Source of the DNA: Pseudomonas sp. 14P_8.1_Bac3
GTDB taxonomy: Bacteria > Pseudomonadota > Gammaproteobacteria > Pseudomonadales > Pseudomonadaceae
Assembly: GCF_025466085.1 (NCBI RefSeq)
Contig: NZ_JANLOD010000068.1
Location: 1-64,000, forward strand
DNA: 64,000 bases
Direction of reading: 5' to 3'
Part shown: piece after piece, positions 50,278 to 59,483 of the stretch
Numbering within the stretch: position 1 is the first letter of the stretch
Layout of the letters: each line of letters begins with the position of its first letter
Program-made: the position numbers and the translations under genes
Notes under the pieces: model-generated
Seen by the model: the letters and a program-made list of their open reading frames with translations, nothing else
Told to the model about the DNA's origin: nothing
Databases searched by the model: none

Positions 50278-51513
50278 ATGGACTTCATTCTGTATGCGGT
50301 GCCGTTCTTCTTTGTGCTGATTGCCGTCGAACTGCTGGCAGACCGTTGGCGCGGGGTCAGCAATTATCGGGTGGCTGACGCGGTCAACAGCATCAGCACC
50401 GGCGTGTTGTCGACCACCACCGGCCTGCTGACCAAGGGTGTCGGGCTGTTGACCTACGCGTTCGCCCTCAGGCACCTGGCGCTGTTCGAGCTGTCGGCCG
50501 ACAAAGTCTGGGTCTGGGTGTTCGCCTTTGTGCTCTATGACTTCTGCTACTACTGGCTGCATCGGATGGGCCACGAGCGCAACATCCTCTGGGCGGCGCA
50601 CTCGGTTCATCACCAGAGCGAGGATTACAATCTCTCCACGGCGCTGCGCCAGACCAGTACGGGGTTTCTGCTGAGCTGGATCTTCTACCTGCCGATGGCG
50701 GTGCTCGGCGTGCCGTTGCTGGTGTTCGTCAGCGTCGCCGCGCTGAACCTGCTGTATCAATTCTGGGTGCATACGCGGCACATTCCCAAGCTTGGCTGGT
50801 TCGAGTGGTTCTTCGTCACGCCATCCAATCATCGGGCCCACCATGCGCAGAACGCTCTCTACATGGATCGCAACTACGGCGGGGTGTTCATTATTTGGGA
50901 CCGTCTGTTTGGCTCGTTTCAGGAAGAGGACGACGACGAACCGGTGATTTTCGGCGTGACCACGCCGCTGGCGAGCTGGAACCCGTTGTGGGCGAACGTG
51001 CAGTTTTATGCGCAGCTCTGGGATGACGCGCGACGGGCTGAAAGTACCTGGGACAAGCTGCGGATCTGGTTCATGCGCACCGGTTGGCGGCCGGCGGATG
51101 TGGCGGCGAAGTACCCGATGCACAAGCCGGACCTGAGCCAGTTTCGCAAGTTCGAGGTGCCGCTGGACGGGCGTCAGCAGATTTACGTCTTGTTGCAATT
51201 CTGCGTCTACATCGCCTTGGGCAGTTACCTGATGAACTTCGAATCGCGCTTGCCGACCGCCGCGCTGGTGCTCGGCTGGGGTGCGGTGGCGCTGGGGTTG
51301 TTCACGTTGGGCGTGGCCCTGGAGAATCGCCCGTGGGCGTGGAAGCTGGAGCTGCTGCGGCTGGCGTCGAACGTGCCGCTGGTGTGGCTGGCGCCGATCG
51401 TCGGGCTGTGGCCGGCCAGCGCGGTGGGCTGGGTCGGCCTGCTGAGTTACAGCCTGCTCAGCGGAATCGGGCTCTACTGTTGCAGAAACCGCTTCACTCG
51501 ATGGGCGTCTTAG
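50278..51513 (+). CDS. Sterol desaturase/fatty acid hydroxylase family membrane protein
   Basis: 411 residues. A first hydrophobic half carries the histidine clusters of a di-iron site: WLHRMGHERN, HSVHHQSEDYN and HRAHHAQN. The C-terminal part (from about 300) adds three to four more membrane segments. The family hydroxylates or desaturates lipids at the membrane; the substrate here is unknown. The gene matches the order seen upstream of hemB in P. aeruginosa. Its end overlaps the convergent DedA gene by 20 bp. Confidence 0.88.
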   Translation: MDFILYAVPFFFVLIAVELLADRWRGVSNYRVADAVNSISTGVLSTTTGLLTKGVGLLTYAFALRHLALFELSADKVWVWVFAFVLYDFCYYWLHRMGHERNILWAAHSVHHQSEDYNLSTALRQTSTGFLLSWIFYLPMAVLGVPLLVFVSVAALNLLYQFWVHTRHIPKLGWFEWFFVTPSNHRAHHAQNALYMDRNYGGVFIIWDRLFGSFQEEDDDEPVIFGVTTPLASWNPLWANVQFYAQLWDDARRAESTWDKLRIWFMRTGWRPADVAAKYPMHKPDLSQFRKFEVPLDGRQQIYVLLQFCVYIALGSYLMNFESRLPTAALVLGWGAVALGLFTLGVALENRPWAWKLELLRLASNVPLVWLAPIVGLWPASAVGWVGLLSYSLLSGIGLYCCRNRFTRWAS

Positions 51514-52126
51514 ACGCGTCAGCCTTGGCCTGTTCGGCTTTCAGGGCCTGCTCGTCGGCGTAGACCTGCTTGGCCAGGCGCGCATTCTTGAAGCGCCGAC
51601 GCAGCCACAGCACGACGCCAAGCACCAGCAGCGCGCCGAGCACCCACAGCTCGTACTTCTTGACGCTGCCCAGCATGCCTTCGAGAACCGCGCCGAAGTG
51701 ATAGGCGGCAGCCGCCAGCGCGGTCGCCCAGATCGCCGCACCAATCCCGTTGAGCAGCAAGTAACGTCCTGGCGGATAGCCTGACAGGCCGATCGCTACC
51801 GGCATCACCGTGCGCAAACCGTAGACAAAGCGGAAACTCAGGACCCAGATGTCCGGGTGCCTGCGGATGTGCTCCAGCGCCCGATCGCCCATCATCTGCC
51901 AGCGCGGCTTGCGCGCCAGCAACTTGCGCCCGTGCTTGCGTCCCAGGAAGTACCACAGCTGGTCGCCGGCATAACTGCCGCAGAACGCCACGACCACCAC
52001 CAGGTTGATGTCCATGTATCCACGGAACGCGAGGAAGCCTGCGAGCACCAGGATGGTTTCGCCTTCGAAGAATGTGCCGAGAAAAAGGGCAAAGTAGCCG
52101 AAGTCATGCAGAAATTGTTGGAGCAT
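51494..52126 (-). CDS. DedA family membrane protein
   Basis: 210 residues with four to five membrane segments. The start MLQQFLHDFGYFALFLGTFF, then EGETILVLAGFLAFRGY and FGRKHGR-like FLGRKHGRKLLARKP fit the family, as does FRFVYGLRTVMPVAIGLSGY. DedA proteins are undecaprenyl-phosphate or lipid flippase-like and keep membrane potential and envelope function. The C-terminus is a charged cytoplasmic tail. It is divergent from hemB. Confidence 0.9.
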   Translation of the reverse strand: MLQQFLHDFGYFALFLGTFFEGETILVLAGFLAFRGYMDINLVVVVAFCGSYAGDQLWYFLGRKHGRKLLARKPRWQMMGDRALEHIRRHPDIWVLSFRFVYGLRTVMPVAIGLSGYPPGRYLLLNGIGAAIWATALAAAAYHFGAVLEGMLGSVKKYELWVLGALLVLGVVLWLRRRFKNARLAKQVYADEQALKAEQAKADASKTPIE

Positions 52127-52334
52127 TGTCTGGGTGCTGGCGAAATGAACGCGCAGCCTAACCCTTCGTACACATTCATGAAAGTGTCCAAATGTGTCTC
52201 GACGTGAACATTTCCTACAAGGACAATGGAATGCGGCTACCTGTCACAGGGGTGCACACAACTGTAATACGTTGGTCATAATGGCCGCTTATAACTGTCA
52301 CGCTCGCCTGCCAGCGCGGGCTCAGGAGTCTGTC

Positions 52335-53348
52335 GTGAGCTTTACCCCCGCCAATCGTCTGTTTCCAGCCACCCGCCTGCGTCGCAATCGACGTGACGAT
52401 TTCTCGCGCCGACTGGTTTGTGAAAATGTCCTTACCGTCGATGACCTGATCCTGCCGGTGTTTGTGCTGGACGGTGAAAACCGCCGTGAAGCGGTCGCTT
52501 CGATGCCAGGCGTTGAGCGCCTGACCATCGACCTGCTGCTGGAAGAGGCGGCCAAGTGGGTCGAGCTGGGGATTCCGGCCGTGGCGCTGTTCCCGGTCAC
52601 GCCGCCCGAACTCAAGTCTCTCGACGCGGCGCAAGCCTGGAGCCCCGAAGGCATTGCCCAGCGCGCCACCCGCGCGCTGCGTGCGCAGTTCCCCGAGCTG
52701 GGTGTGATCACCGACGTCGCATTGGATCCGTTCACCACCCACGGCCAGGACGGCATTCTCGACGAAGAAGGCTACGTGCAGAACGACATCACCGTCGATG
52801 CACTGGTCAAGCAGGCCCTGTCCCACGCCGCCGCCGGGGCGCAGGTCGTGGCCCCGTCGGACATGATGGACGGTCGCATCCAGGCGATTCGCGAAGCCCT
52901 CGAACTGGCCGGTCACGTCAACGTGCGGATCATGGCCTATTCGGCGAAGTACGCCAGCGCCTATTACGGTCCGTTCCGCGATGCGGTGGGGTCGGCGCTG
53001 AACCTGGGCAAGGCCAGCAAGGCCTCCTATCAGATGGACCCGGCCAACAGCAACGAAGCCCTGCACGAAGTGGCGGCGGACTTGTCAGAAGGGGCGGACA
53101 TGGTCATGGTCAAGCCGGGCATGCCGTATCTCGACATCCTTTACCGGGTCAAAGAAGAATTCAAAGTGCCGACTTTTGTTTATCAGGTCAGCGGTGAATA
53201 CGCCATGCACATGGCGGCGATCCAGAATGGCTGGTTGAGCGAAGGGGTTATCCTCGAATCCCTGACCGCTTTTAAACGCGCAGGCGCAGACGGCATCCTG
53301 ACGTACTTTGCCGTTCGTGCTGCTCAATTGTTACGAGAGCAACAATAG
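52335..53348 (+). CDS. hemB: Delta-aminolevulinic acid dehydratase (porphobilinogen synthase)
   Basis: 337 residues from the GTG at 52335, five bases after AGGAG. In this numbering the Schiff-base lysines fall at K205 (IMAYSAKYASAYYGPF) and K260 (VMVKPGMPYLDI), exactly as in P. aeruginosa HemB, which fixes the start. The active-site segment VALDPFTTHGQDG has aspartates in place of the zinc cysteines, so this is the magnesium-type enzyme. It makes porphobilinogen, the substrate of the HemC encoded 20 kb away. ppk starts 18 bp later. Confidence 0.96.
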   Translation: MSFTPANRLFPATRLRRNRRDDFSRRLVCENVLTVDDLILPVFVLDGENRREAVASMPGVERLTIDLLLEEAAKWVELGIPAVALFPVTPPELKSLDAAQAWSPEGIAQRATRALRAQFPELGVITDVALDPFTTHGQDGILDEEGYVQNDITVDALVKQALSHAAAGAQVVAPSDMMDGRIQAIREALELAGHVNVRIMAYSAKYASAYYGPFRDAVGSALNLGKASKASYQMDPANSNEALHEVAADLSEGADMVMVKPGMPYLDILYRVKEEFKVPTFVYQVSGEYAMHMAAIQNGWLSEGVILESLTAFKRAGADGILTYFAVRAAQLLREQQ

Positions 53349-53366
53349 CCCTCCCAGGAACATTCC

Positions 53367-55589
53367 ATGAATACCGAAGGACTCACTGAAGTTGCCGTAA
53401 AAGAGGCTCAACCTGTGGTGGAACCGATCGCCGAGACACCGCCGGAGCTGGAGCCTGCTCCACCCGCGGTGGCGCTCGAAACCGCACCGGCGCCGCCCGC
53501 GATCGTGGTTCCAGGTCTGGATGACAGCAGCCTGTACATCCATCGCGAGCTTTCGCAACTGCAGTTCAACATCCGCGTGCTGGAGCAGGCGCTGGACGAG
53601 TCGTATCCCTTGCTGGAGCGGCTGAAGTTCCTGCTGATCTTCTCGAGCAACCTGGACGAGTTCTTCGAAATCCGGGTGGCCGGTCTCAAGAAGCAGATCA
53701 CCTTTGCCCGTGAACAGGCCGGCGCCGATGGTCTGCAACCGCATCAGGCCCTCGCCCGGATCAGCGAGCTGGTGCACGGTTACGTCGATCGCCAGTACGC
53801 AATCCTCAACGACATTCTGTTGCCGGAACTGGAGAAACATCAGGTCCGCTTCATCCGCCGTCGCTACTGGACCACCAAGCTCAAAGCCTGGGTCCGCCGT
53901 TATTTCCGTGACGAAATCGCGCCGATCATCACCCCGATCGGCCTCGATCCGACGCACCCGTTCCCATTGCTGGTGAACAAGAGCCTGAACTTCATCGTCG
54001 AACTTGAAGGCATCGATGCCTTCGGTCGCGATTCCGGTCTGGCGATCATCCCGGCGCCGCGTCTGTTGCCACGCGTGATCAAGGTCCCGGAAGAAGTCGG
54101 CGGCCCTGGCGACAACTATGTGTTCCTGTCGTCGATGATCCACGCGCACGCCGATGACTTGTTCCAGGGCATGAAGGTCAAGGGCTGCTACCAGTTCCGC
54201 CTGACCCGCAACGCCGACCTCGCCGTCGACACCGAAGACGTGGAAGACCTGGCTCGCGCCCTGCGCGGCGAGTTGTTCTCCCGCCGCTACGGCGACGCGG
54301 TGCGTCTGGAAGTGGCCGACACCTGCCCGAAACACCTGTCCGACTACCTGCTCAAGCAGTTCAACCTGCACGAGACCGAGTTGTACCAGGTCAACGGCCC
54401 GGTCAACCTGACGCGCCTGTTCAGCATCACCGGCCTCGACAGCCAGCGCGAGCTGCAATACCTGCCGTTCACGCCGCAGATCCCGAAATTGCTGCAAAAC
54501 AGCGAGAATATTTTCAGCGTGATCAGCAAGCAGGACATCCTGCTGCTGCACCCGTTCGAGTCGTTCACCCCGGTCGTCGACCTGTTGCGCCAGGCTGCCA
54601 AGGACCCGCATGTGTTGGCGGTTCGGCAGACCCTGTACCGCTCCGGCGCCAACTCGGAAATCGTCGATGCGCTGGTGGATGCCGCGCGCAACGGCAAGGA
54701 AGTCACCGCGGTGATCGAGTTGCGGGCGCGGTTCGACGAAGAGTCCAACCTGCAACTGGCCAGCCGTCTGCAAGCGGCCGGCGCGGTGGTGATCTACGGC
54801 GTCGTCGGGTTCAAGACCCACGCCAAGATGATGCTGATTCTGCGTCGCGAAGCCGGCGAGATCGTGCGTTACGCGCATTTGGGTACGGGTAACTACCACG
54901 CGGCCAACGCCCGCCTGTACACCGACTACAGCCTGCTGACCTCCGACGACGCCCTGTGCGAAGACGTTGGCAAACTGTTCAGTCAGCTGATCGGCATGGG
55001 TAAAACCCTGCGCATGAAGAAGCTGCTGCATGCGCCATTCACGTTGAAGAAGGGCATGCTCGACATGATTGCCCGGGAGACCCAGTTCGCCCTCGACGGC
55101 AAACCGGCGCACATCATCGCCAAGTTCAACTCGCTGACCGATCCGAAGATCATCCGCGCGCTGTACAAGGCCAGCCAGTCCGGCGTGCGCATCGATCTGG
55201 TGGTGCGCGGCATGTGCTGCCTGCGTCCGGGCATCGCTGGGGTCTCGCACAACATCCATGTGCGCTCGATCATCGGTCGCTTCCTTGAGCACACGCGGGT
55301 GTTCTACTTCCTCAACGGCGGCGAGGAGCAGATGTTCCTGTCCAGCGCCGACTGGATGGAGCGCAACCTCGACAAACGCGTCGAGACTTGCTTCCCGGTG
55401 GAAGGCAAGAAGCTGATCATGCGGGTCAAGAAAGAGCTGGAGCTGTACCTGACCGACAACACCCACAGCTGGAGCCTGCAGGCGGACGGTCGCTACATCC
55501 GCAACACACCGACCGGCAACCAGAACCCGCGCAGTGCGCAGGCAACGTTGCTTGAGCGGTTGGGTAGCCCGATCCTGGCGGTTCGCTAA
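53367..55589 (+). CDS. ppk: Polyphosphate kinase 1
   Basis: 740 residues, full PPK1 length with an extra proline/alanine-rich N-terminus (about 1-50). The autophosphorylated histidine region is KTHAKMMLI, with YAHLGTGNYHAANARLYTDY next to it; RELSQLQFNIRVLEQALDES begins the conserved N domain. It makes polyphosphate from ATP at the membrane. It is 18 bp after hemB and converges on ppx across a REP pair and a terminator. Confidence 0.96.
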   Translation: MNTEGLTEVAVKEAQPVVEPIAETPPELEPAPPAVALETAPAPPAIVVPGLDDSSLYIHRELSQLQFNIRVLEQALDESYPLLERLKFLLIFSSNLDEFFEIRVAGLKKQITFAREQAGADGLQPHQALARISELVHGYVDRQYAILNDILLPELEKHQVRFIRRRYWTTKLKAWVRRYFRDEIAPIITPIGLDPTHPFPLLVNKSLNFIVELEGIDAFGRDSGLAIIPAPRLLPRVIKVPEEVGGPGDNYVFLSSMIHAHADDLFQGMKVKGCYQFRLTRNADLAVDTEDVEDLARALRGELFSRRYGDAVRLEVADTCPKHLSDYLLKQFNLHETELYQVNGPVNLTRLFSITGLDSQRELQYLPFTPQIPKLLQNSENIFSVISKQDILLLHPFESFTPVVDLLRQAAKDPHVLAVRQTLYRSGANSEIVDALVDAARNGKEVTAVIELRARFDEESNLQLASRLQAAGAVVIYGVVGFKTHAKMMLILRREAGEIVRYAHLGTGNYHAANARLYTDYSLLTSDDALCEDVGKLFSQLIGMGKTLRMKKLLHAPFTLKKGMLDMIARETQFALDGKPAHIIAKFNSLTDPKIIRALYKASQSGVRIDLVVRGMCCLRPGIAGVSHNIHVRSIIGRFLEHTRVFYFLNGGEEQMFLSSADWMERNLDKRVETCFPVEGKKLIMRVKKELELYLTDNTHSWSLQADGRYIRNTPTGNQNPRSAQATLLERLGSPILAVR

Positions 55590-55600
55590 AGAGCGAAACC

Positions 55601-55689
55601 TGTGGGAGCGGGCTTGCTCGCGAAAGCGGAGTGTCAGCCAAAATTGTGTTGCCTGGCACACTGCTTTCACGAGCAAGCCCGCTCCCACA
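55601..55689. repeat. REP pair between ppk and ppx
   Basis: TGTGGGAGCGGGCTTGCTCG faces GAGCAAGCCCGCTCCCACA, about 50 bases apart. Confidence 0.9.
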
Positions 55690-55721
55690 TCGGTTGCACC
55701 GCTTGGTAAATCATGGACACA

Positions 55722-55752
55722 AAAAAAGGCCTTCCGAAGAAGGCCTTTTTTA
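55722..55752. terminator. Bidirectional terminator between ppk and ppx
   Basis: AAAAAAGGCCTTC / GAAGGCCTTTTTT, with A-run and T-run on both sides, lies directly between the convergent genes. Confidence 0.92.
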
Positions 55753-55754
55753 TT

Positions 55755-57257
55755 TCAGCGGACGTTGAGGGTAAAGCCCACCCGCGTCAGCCATTCCGCT
55801 TCCAGCGCGAAATCCGCCTGGGTCAGCTGGTTTTCGTCCAGCCAGTTCTCCGGGAACAGCACATCCAGGCTGTCGCCCTTGGCGTGCAGCACGACCTGGG
55901 GCATTTCCTGGGTGCCGCGGATGTGATGGAACAGGATCGCAAAGCGCAACAGCACGCACAGGCGAATCAGCTTGATGCCTTCGTCGCCGAATTCGGCGAA
56001 CTTGTCCCGAGGAATGTTACGGCGGTGGCCACGCACCAGCAGGGCGAGCATTTGCTGGTCTTCGCGGGAGAAACCGGCGAGGTCCGAGTGCTCGATCAGG
56101 TAGGCGCCGTGCTTATGGTAGTGGTAGTGAGCGATGTCCAGGCCCACTTCATGGACCTTGGCGGCCCAGCCAAGCAGTTCGCGCCAGACGCCGTCGTCCA
56201 GGTCCCAATCCGCGGACACCTGGTCGAACGCGTGCAGCGCCTTGCGCTCGACCCGTGCCGCCTGATCCACATCGACGTGATAGCGCTCCATCAGCGAGCT
56301 GAGGGTGCGCTCGCGGACGTCTTCGTGATGATGACGGCCCAGCAGGTCATAGAGCACGCCCTCACGCAGGGCGCCTTCACAATGGTCCATGCGTTGCAGT
56401 TCTAGGGCGTCGAAGATCGCTTCGAGGATCGCCAGGCCCGCCGGGAAGATCGCTCGACGGTCAGGCTTGATGCCATCGAAGTCGATCTTTTCGGCATCGC
56501 CGAGCTTGAAAATCTTGCGCTTGAGCCAGGACAGGCCTTCGGCATTGACCTCGCCGGTGCCATGACCGCCCGCTTTCAACGCCAGGCCGATGGCGCGAAT
56601 GGTGCCCGAGGAGCCGATGGCTTCATCCCAGGTCAGGCGATGCAAGGCGTGCTCGATGCTCATGATCTCCAGTCGCGCTGCGGTGTACGCCTGGGCGTAG
56701 CGGGCCGGGGTGATCTTGCCGTCCTTGAAATAGCGCTGGGTGAAGCTGACGCAGCCCATCTGCAGGCTTTCACGCAGCAACGGTTCGAAGCGCTGGCCAA
56801 TGATGAATTCGGTACTGCCGCCGCCGATGTCGGCCACCAGGCGCTTGCCCGGGGTGTCGGCGAGGGTGTGGGACACGCCGAGGTAGATCAGGCGCGCTTC
56901 TTCACGACCGGAGATGACTTCCACCGGGTGGCCGAGGATTTCTTCGGCGCGACGGATGAATTCGATGCGATTACGCGCTTCCCGCAAGGCGTTGGTGCCG
57001 ACGATCCGCACGGCGCCGAGCGGCATACCGTTGATCAGTTGGGCAAAGCGCTTCAGGCAGTCGAGCCCGCGTTGCATGGACTCTTCGCTGAGATGGCGCT
57101 CGTCGTCGATGCCGGCAGCCAGCTGAACCTTCTCCCCGAGACGTTCGAGAATACGGATTTCGCCATTCTGGGCCTTGGCCACGACCATGTGAAAGCTGTT
57201 GGAGCCCAGGTCGATTGCGGCGATCAGGGACAGATTCTTGGCTTGGGATTGCGGCAT
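55755..57257 (-). CDS. ppx: Exopolyphosphatase
   Basis: 500 residues. The ASKHA phosphate motifs are clear: LSLIAAIDLGSNSFHMVVAK at the start, RLVADIGGGSTEFIIG in the middle, and IRAIGLALK. A C-terminal HD-like helical part follows from about 310. It removes phosphate from polyphosphate ends and may also act on pppGpp. In P. aeruginosa, trxA follows immediately in the other direction; here an ABC operon lies between. Confidence 0.95.
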   Translation of the reverse strand: MPQSQAKNLSLIAAIDLGSNSFHMVVAKAQNGEIRILERLGEKVQLAAGIDDERHLSEESMQRGLDCLKRFAQLINGMPLGAVRIVGTNALREARNRIEFIRRAEEILGHPVEVISGREEARLIYLGVSHTLADTPGKRLVADIGGGSTEFIIGQRFEPLLRESLQMGCVSFTQRYFKDGKITPARYAQAYTAARLEIMSIEHALHRLTWDEAIGSSGTIRAIGLALKAGGHGTGEVNAEGLSWLKRKIFKLGDAEKIDFDGIKPDRRAIFPAGLAILEAIFDALELQRMDHCEGALREGVLYDLLGRHHHEDVRERTLSSLMERYHVDVDQAARVERKALHAFDQVSADWDLDDGVWRELLGWAAKVHEVGLDIAHYHYHKHGAYLIEHSDLAGFSREDQQMLALLVRGHRRNIPRDKFAEFGDEGIKLIRLCVLLRFAILFHHIRGTQEMPQVVLHAKGDSLDVLFPENWLDENQLTQADFALEAEWLTRVGFTLNVR

Positions 57258-57375
57258 GGTCAGGGGGTCTCGGTCGATAACCTCGACATCGTGCCACGAT
57301 CAAACGCTGACGCCAACGCGCAGTGTTCAAAGCGTTGATCCAGCACAGTTCCAGACACTGACCGCTGCGCGGTCA

Positions 57376-57395
57376 ATCGCTAGCCTGCTAGCGAT
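57376..57395. repeat. Short hairpin ATCGCTAG/CTAGCGAT
   Basis: An 8-bp perfect stem with a 4-base loop (CCTG), 27 bp after the end of the ABC ATPase gene. It resembles a mutated REP core and may mark the ABC operon 3' end; no T-run is present. Confidence 0.5.
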
Positions 57396-57422
57396 GAGGG
57401 CATTAAAAACGCCAAGGTTCTT

Positions 57423-58160
57423 TCAGGCTGTCGCTTCAACAGTGCCAATGAAATTCGCCAGCTCCGCCGTCTGCGGCTGGGCAAACAACACCTTCGGATC
57501 CCCCACCTCATGCACCTTGCCTTGATGCATGAACACCAACTTGTCCCCGACCTCCCGGGCAAAGCGCATTTCATGGGTGACCATGATCAGCGTCATCCCG
57601 TCCTTCGCCAGTTGCCGGACCACACTCAGCACTTCATTGACCAGTTCCGGGTCCAGTGCCGAGGTGATCTCGTCACACAGCAGCACCTTGGGTGACATCG
57701 CCAGTGCCCGGGCAATCGCCACCCGCTGTTGTTGGCCGCCGGACAGGCGATCCGGGAACGCATCGAATTTTTCCCCTAAGCCGACCCGTTCCAGCATCTG
57801 CCGAGCCAGTTCCGCCGCGCGTGCTTTCGGTACTTTCTGCACCACCTGCGGCGCGAGCATGACGTTCTCGCCCACGGTCAGGTGTGGAAACAGGTTGAAC
57901 TGCTGGAACACCATCCCGACTTTCTGCCGCAGGCTGCGCAGGTCGGCGCGGGCGGCGTCGAGGTATTCGCCGTCGACTTCGATCACGCCATCGTTGATTG
58001 ACTCCAGACCATTCAACGTCCGCAGCAAGGTGGATTTGCCCGAGCCGCTGCGGCCGATGATCGCCACCACCTGGCCTTCCTCGACGCTCAGGTCGATGCC
58101 TTTGAGCACGTGGTGGTCGCCGTAATATTTATGCAGGGCGGAAATTCTAAGCAGAGGCAT
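57423..58160 (-). CDS. Polar amino acid ABC transporter, ATP-binding subunit
   Basis: 245 residues from the ATG at 58160, inside the end of the upstream permease gene (14-bp overlap); a longer upstream start lacks support. Walker A GRSGSGKST, Q-loop FQQFNLF, signature LSGGQQQRVAIARAL, Walker B VLLCDEITSALDPEL and the switch histidine in THEMRF. It belongs to the GlnQ/HisP group. It would energise the two permeases encoded just upstream. Substrate unknown. Confidence 0.93.
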   Translation of the reverse strand: MPLLRISALHKYYGDHHVLKGIDLSVEEGQVVAIIGRSGSGKSTLLRTLNGLESINDGVIEVDGEYLDAARADLRSLRQKVGMVFQQFNLFPHLTVGENVMLAPQVVQKVPKARAAELARQMLERVGLGEKFDAFPDRLSGGQQQRVAIARALAMSPKVLLCDEITSALDPELVNEVLSVVRQLAKDGMTLIMVTHEMRFAREVGDKLVFMHQGKVHEVGDPKVLFAQPQTAELANFIGTVEATA

Positions 58161-58797
58161 GCAGTCTCCTTTCCAGGTAGCGCGCACTGAGGGACAAGGG
58201 GTAGCAGAGCAGGAAGTAGCCGAGGGCGACGAGGCCATAGACCATGAACGGTTCGAAGGTGGCGTTGGCGAGCATGCCGCCGGTCTTGGTCAGCTCGGTG
58301 AACCCGATGATCGACGTGACAGCGGTGCCTTTGACCACTTGCACCGAGAAGCCCACGGTCGGCGCGACGGCGATGCGCAGCGCTTGCGGCAGGATCACGT
58401 AGCGCAGTTGCTCCAGCGGATTCAGCGCCAGGCTCGACGAGGCTTCCCATTGACCGTTGGGGATCGATTCGACGCAACCGCGCCAGATCTCCGCCAGGTA
58501 AGCGCTGGTGAACAGCGTCAAGGCAACCGCCGCCGCCATCCACGGCGAAATCTCCACGCCGGCCAGTGCCACGCCGAAAAACACCAGAAACAGCTGCATC
58601 AACAGCGGCGTGCCCTGGAACAGTTCGATGTAAGTTCGGGCAAAGCTGCGCGGCAGGGCTTTCTTCGAAATGCGCATGACCATGATCAGCAAGCCGATCA
58701 GCCCCCCGCCGACAAAGGCCACCAGCGACAGCGCCAGGGTCCATTGCAGGCCCGTGAGCAAGTTGCGCACGATGTCCCAGAAAGTGAAATCGCTCAT
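58147..58797 (-). CDS. Polar amino acid ABC transporter permease 2
   Basis: 216 residues from ATG 58797 with five membrane segments (HisM/GlnP family). MSDFTFWDIVRNLLTGLQWT at the start and the coupling-helix segment WEASSSLALNPLEQLRYVIL with the EAA-like motif are visible. It overlaps permease 1 by 4 bp. The pair forms the heterodimeric pore of the inner-membrane transporter. Confidence 0.9.
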   Translation of the reverse strand: MSDFTFWDIVRNLLTGLQWTLALSLVAFVGGGLIGLLIMVMRISKKALPRSFARTYIELFQGTPLLMQLFLVFFGVALAGVEISPWMAAAVALTLFTSAYLAEIWRGCVESIPNGQWEASSSLALNPLEQLRYVILPQALRIAVAPTVGFSVQVVKGTAVTSIIGFTELTKTGGMLANATFEPFMVYGLVALGYFLLCYPLSLSARYLERRLHASA

Positions 58798-59462
58798 TGG
58801 ACGTTCCTTGCGATGAAGCGGCGGCCGATCCAGTTCAATAACTGACGGATCAGCAACGCCATGCACAGATAAATCAGGGTGGTCAGGGCGTAGGTTTCAA
58901 AAGCGCGGAAGTTGCGCGACTGAATGAAGTTGGCGGCGAAGCTCAACTCTTCGGTGGCAATCTGCGAGCAGACCGCCGAGCCGAGCATGACGATGATGAT
59001 CTGGCTGCTCAGCGCCGGCCAGACCTTGCCCAGCGCCGGCAGCAGGATCACGTAGCGAAAGGCTTCGAAGCGGGTCATCGCCAAGGCTGCCGCCGCTTCC
59101 AGTTGCCCGCGCGGAATCGCCTGGATGCCGGCCCGGATGATCTCGGTGGAATAGGCGCCGAGGTTGATCACCATCGCCAGCACCGCCGCCTGCCATTCGG
59201 AGATCTGCAGGCCCAGCGAAGGCAATCCGAAAAAGATGAAAAACAGCTGCACCAGAAACGGCGTGTTGCGGATCAACTCGACGTAGACACCGAAGATCGC
59301 CGAGAACGGGCGGATGTTCCACGCCCGCACCAGCGCGCCGACGATGCCCAGGCCGACGCCGAGTACCGCGCCGATAGCCGTCAGTTCCAGGGTGAACAGC
59401 GCGCCGCGCAGCAGCAGGTCGGTGTTTTGCACCACCGGCAGGAAGTCGAACTGATAGGCCAT
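58794..59462 (-). CDS. Polar amino acid ABC transporter permease 1
   Basis: 222 residues with five membrane segments. MAYQFDFLPVVQNTDLLLRG starts it, and QLEAAAALAMTRFEAFRYVI is the coupling segment; GVYVELIRNTPFLVQLFFIF is typical of the HisMQ permeases. It lies 21 bp after the binding-protein gene and overlaps permease 2 by 4 bp. Together they serve the same transporter. Confidence 0.9.
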   Translation of the reverse strand: MAYQFDFLPVVQNTDLLLRGALFTLELTAIGAVLGVGLGIVGALVRAWNIRPFSAIFGVYVELIRNTPFLVQLFFIFFGLPSLGLQISEWQAAVLAMVINLGAYSTEIIRAGIQAIPRGQLEAAAALAMTRFEAFRYVILLPALGKVWPALSSQIIIVMLGSAVCSQIATEELSFAANFIQSRNFRAFETYALTTLIYLCMALLIRQLLNWIGRRFIARNVQ

Positions 59463-59483
59463 ATCAAATTCCCCGAGCGCCGA

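Noticed and set aside
53331..55688. 785-codon minus-strand frame opposite ppk
   Set aside because: It lies entirely over ppk, whose motifs are intact; it is another GC-driven shadow.
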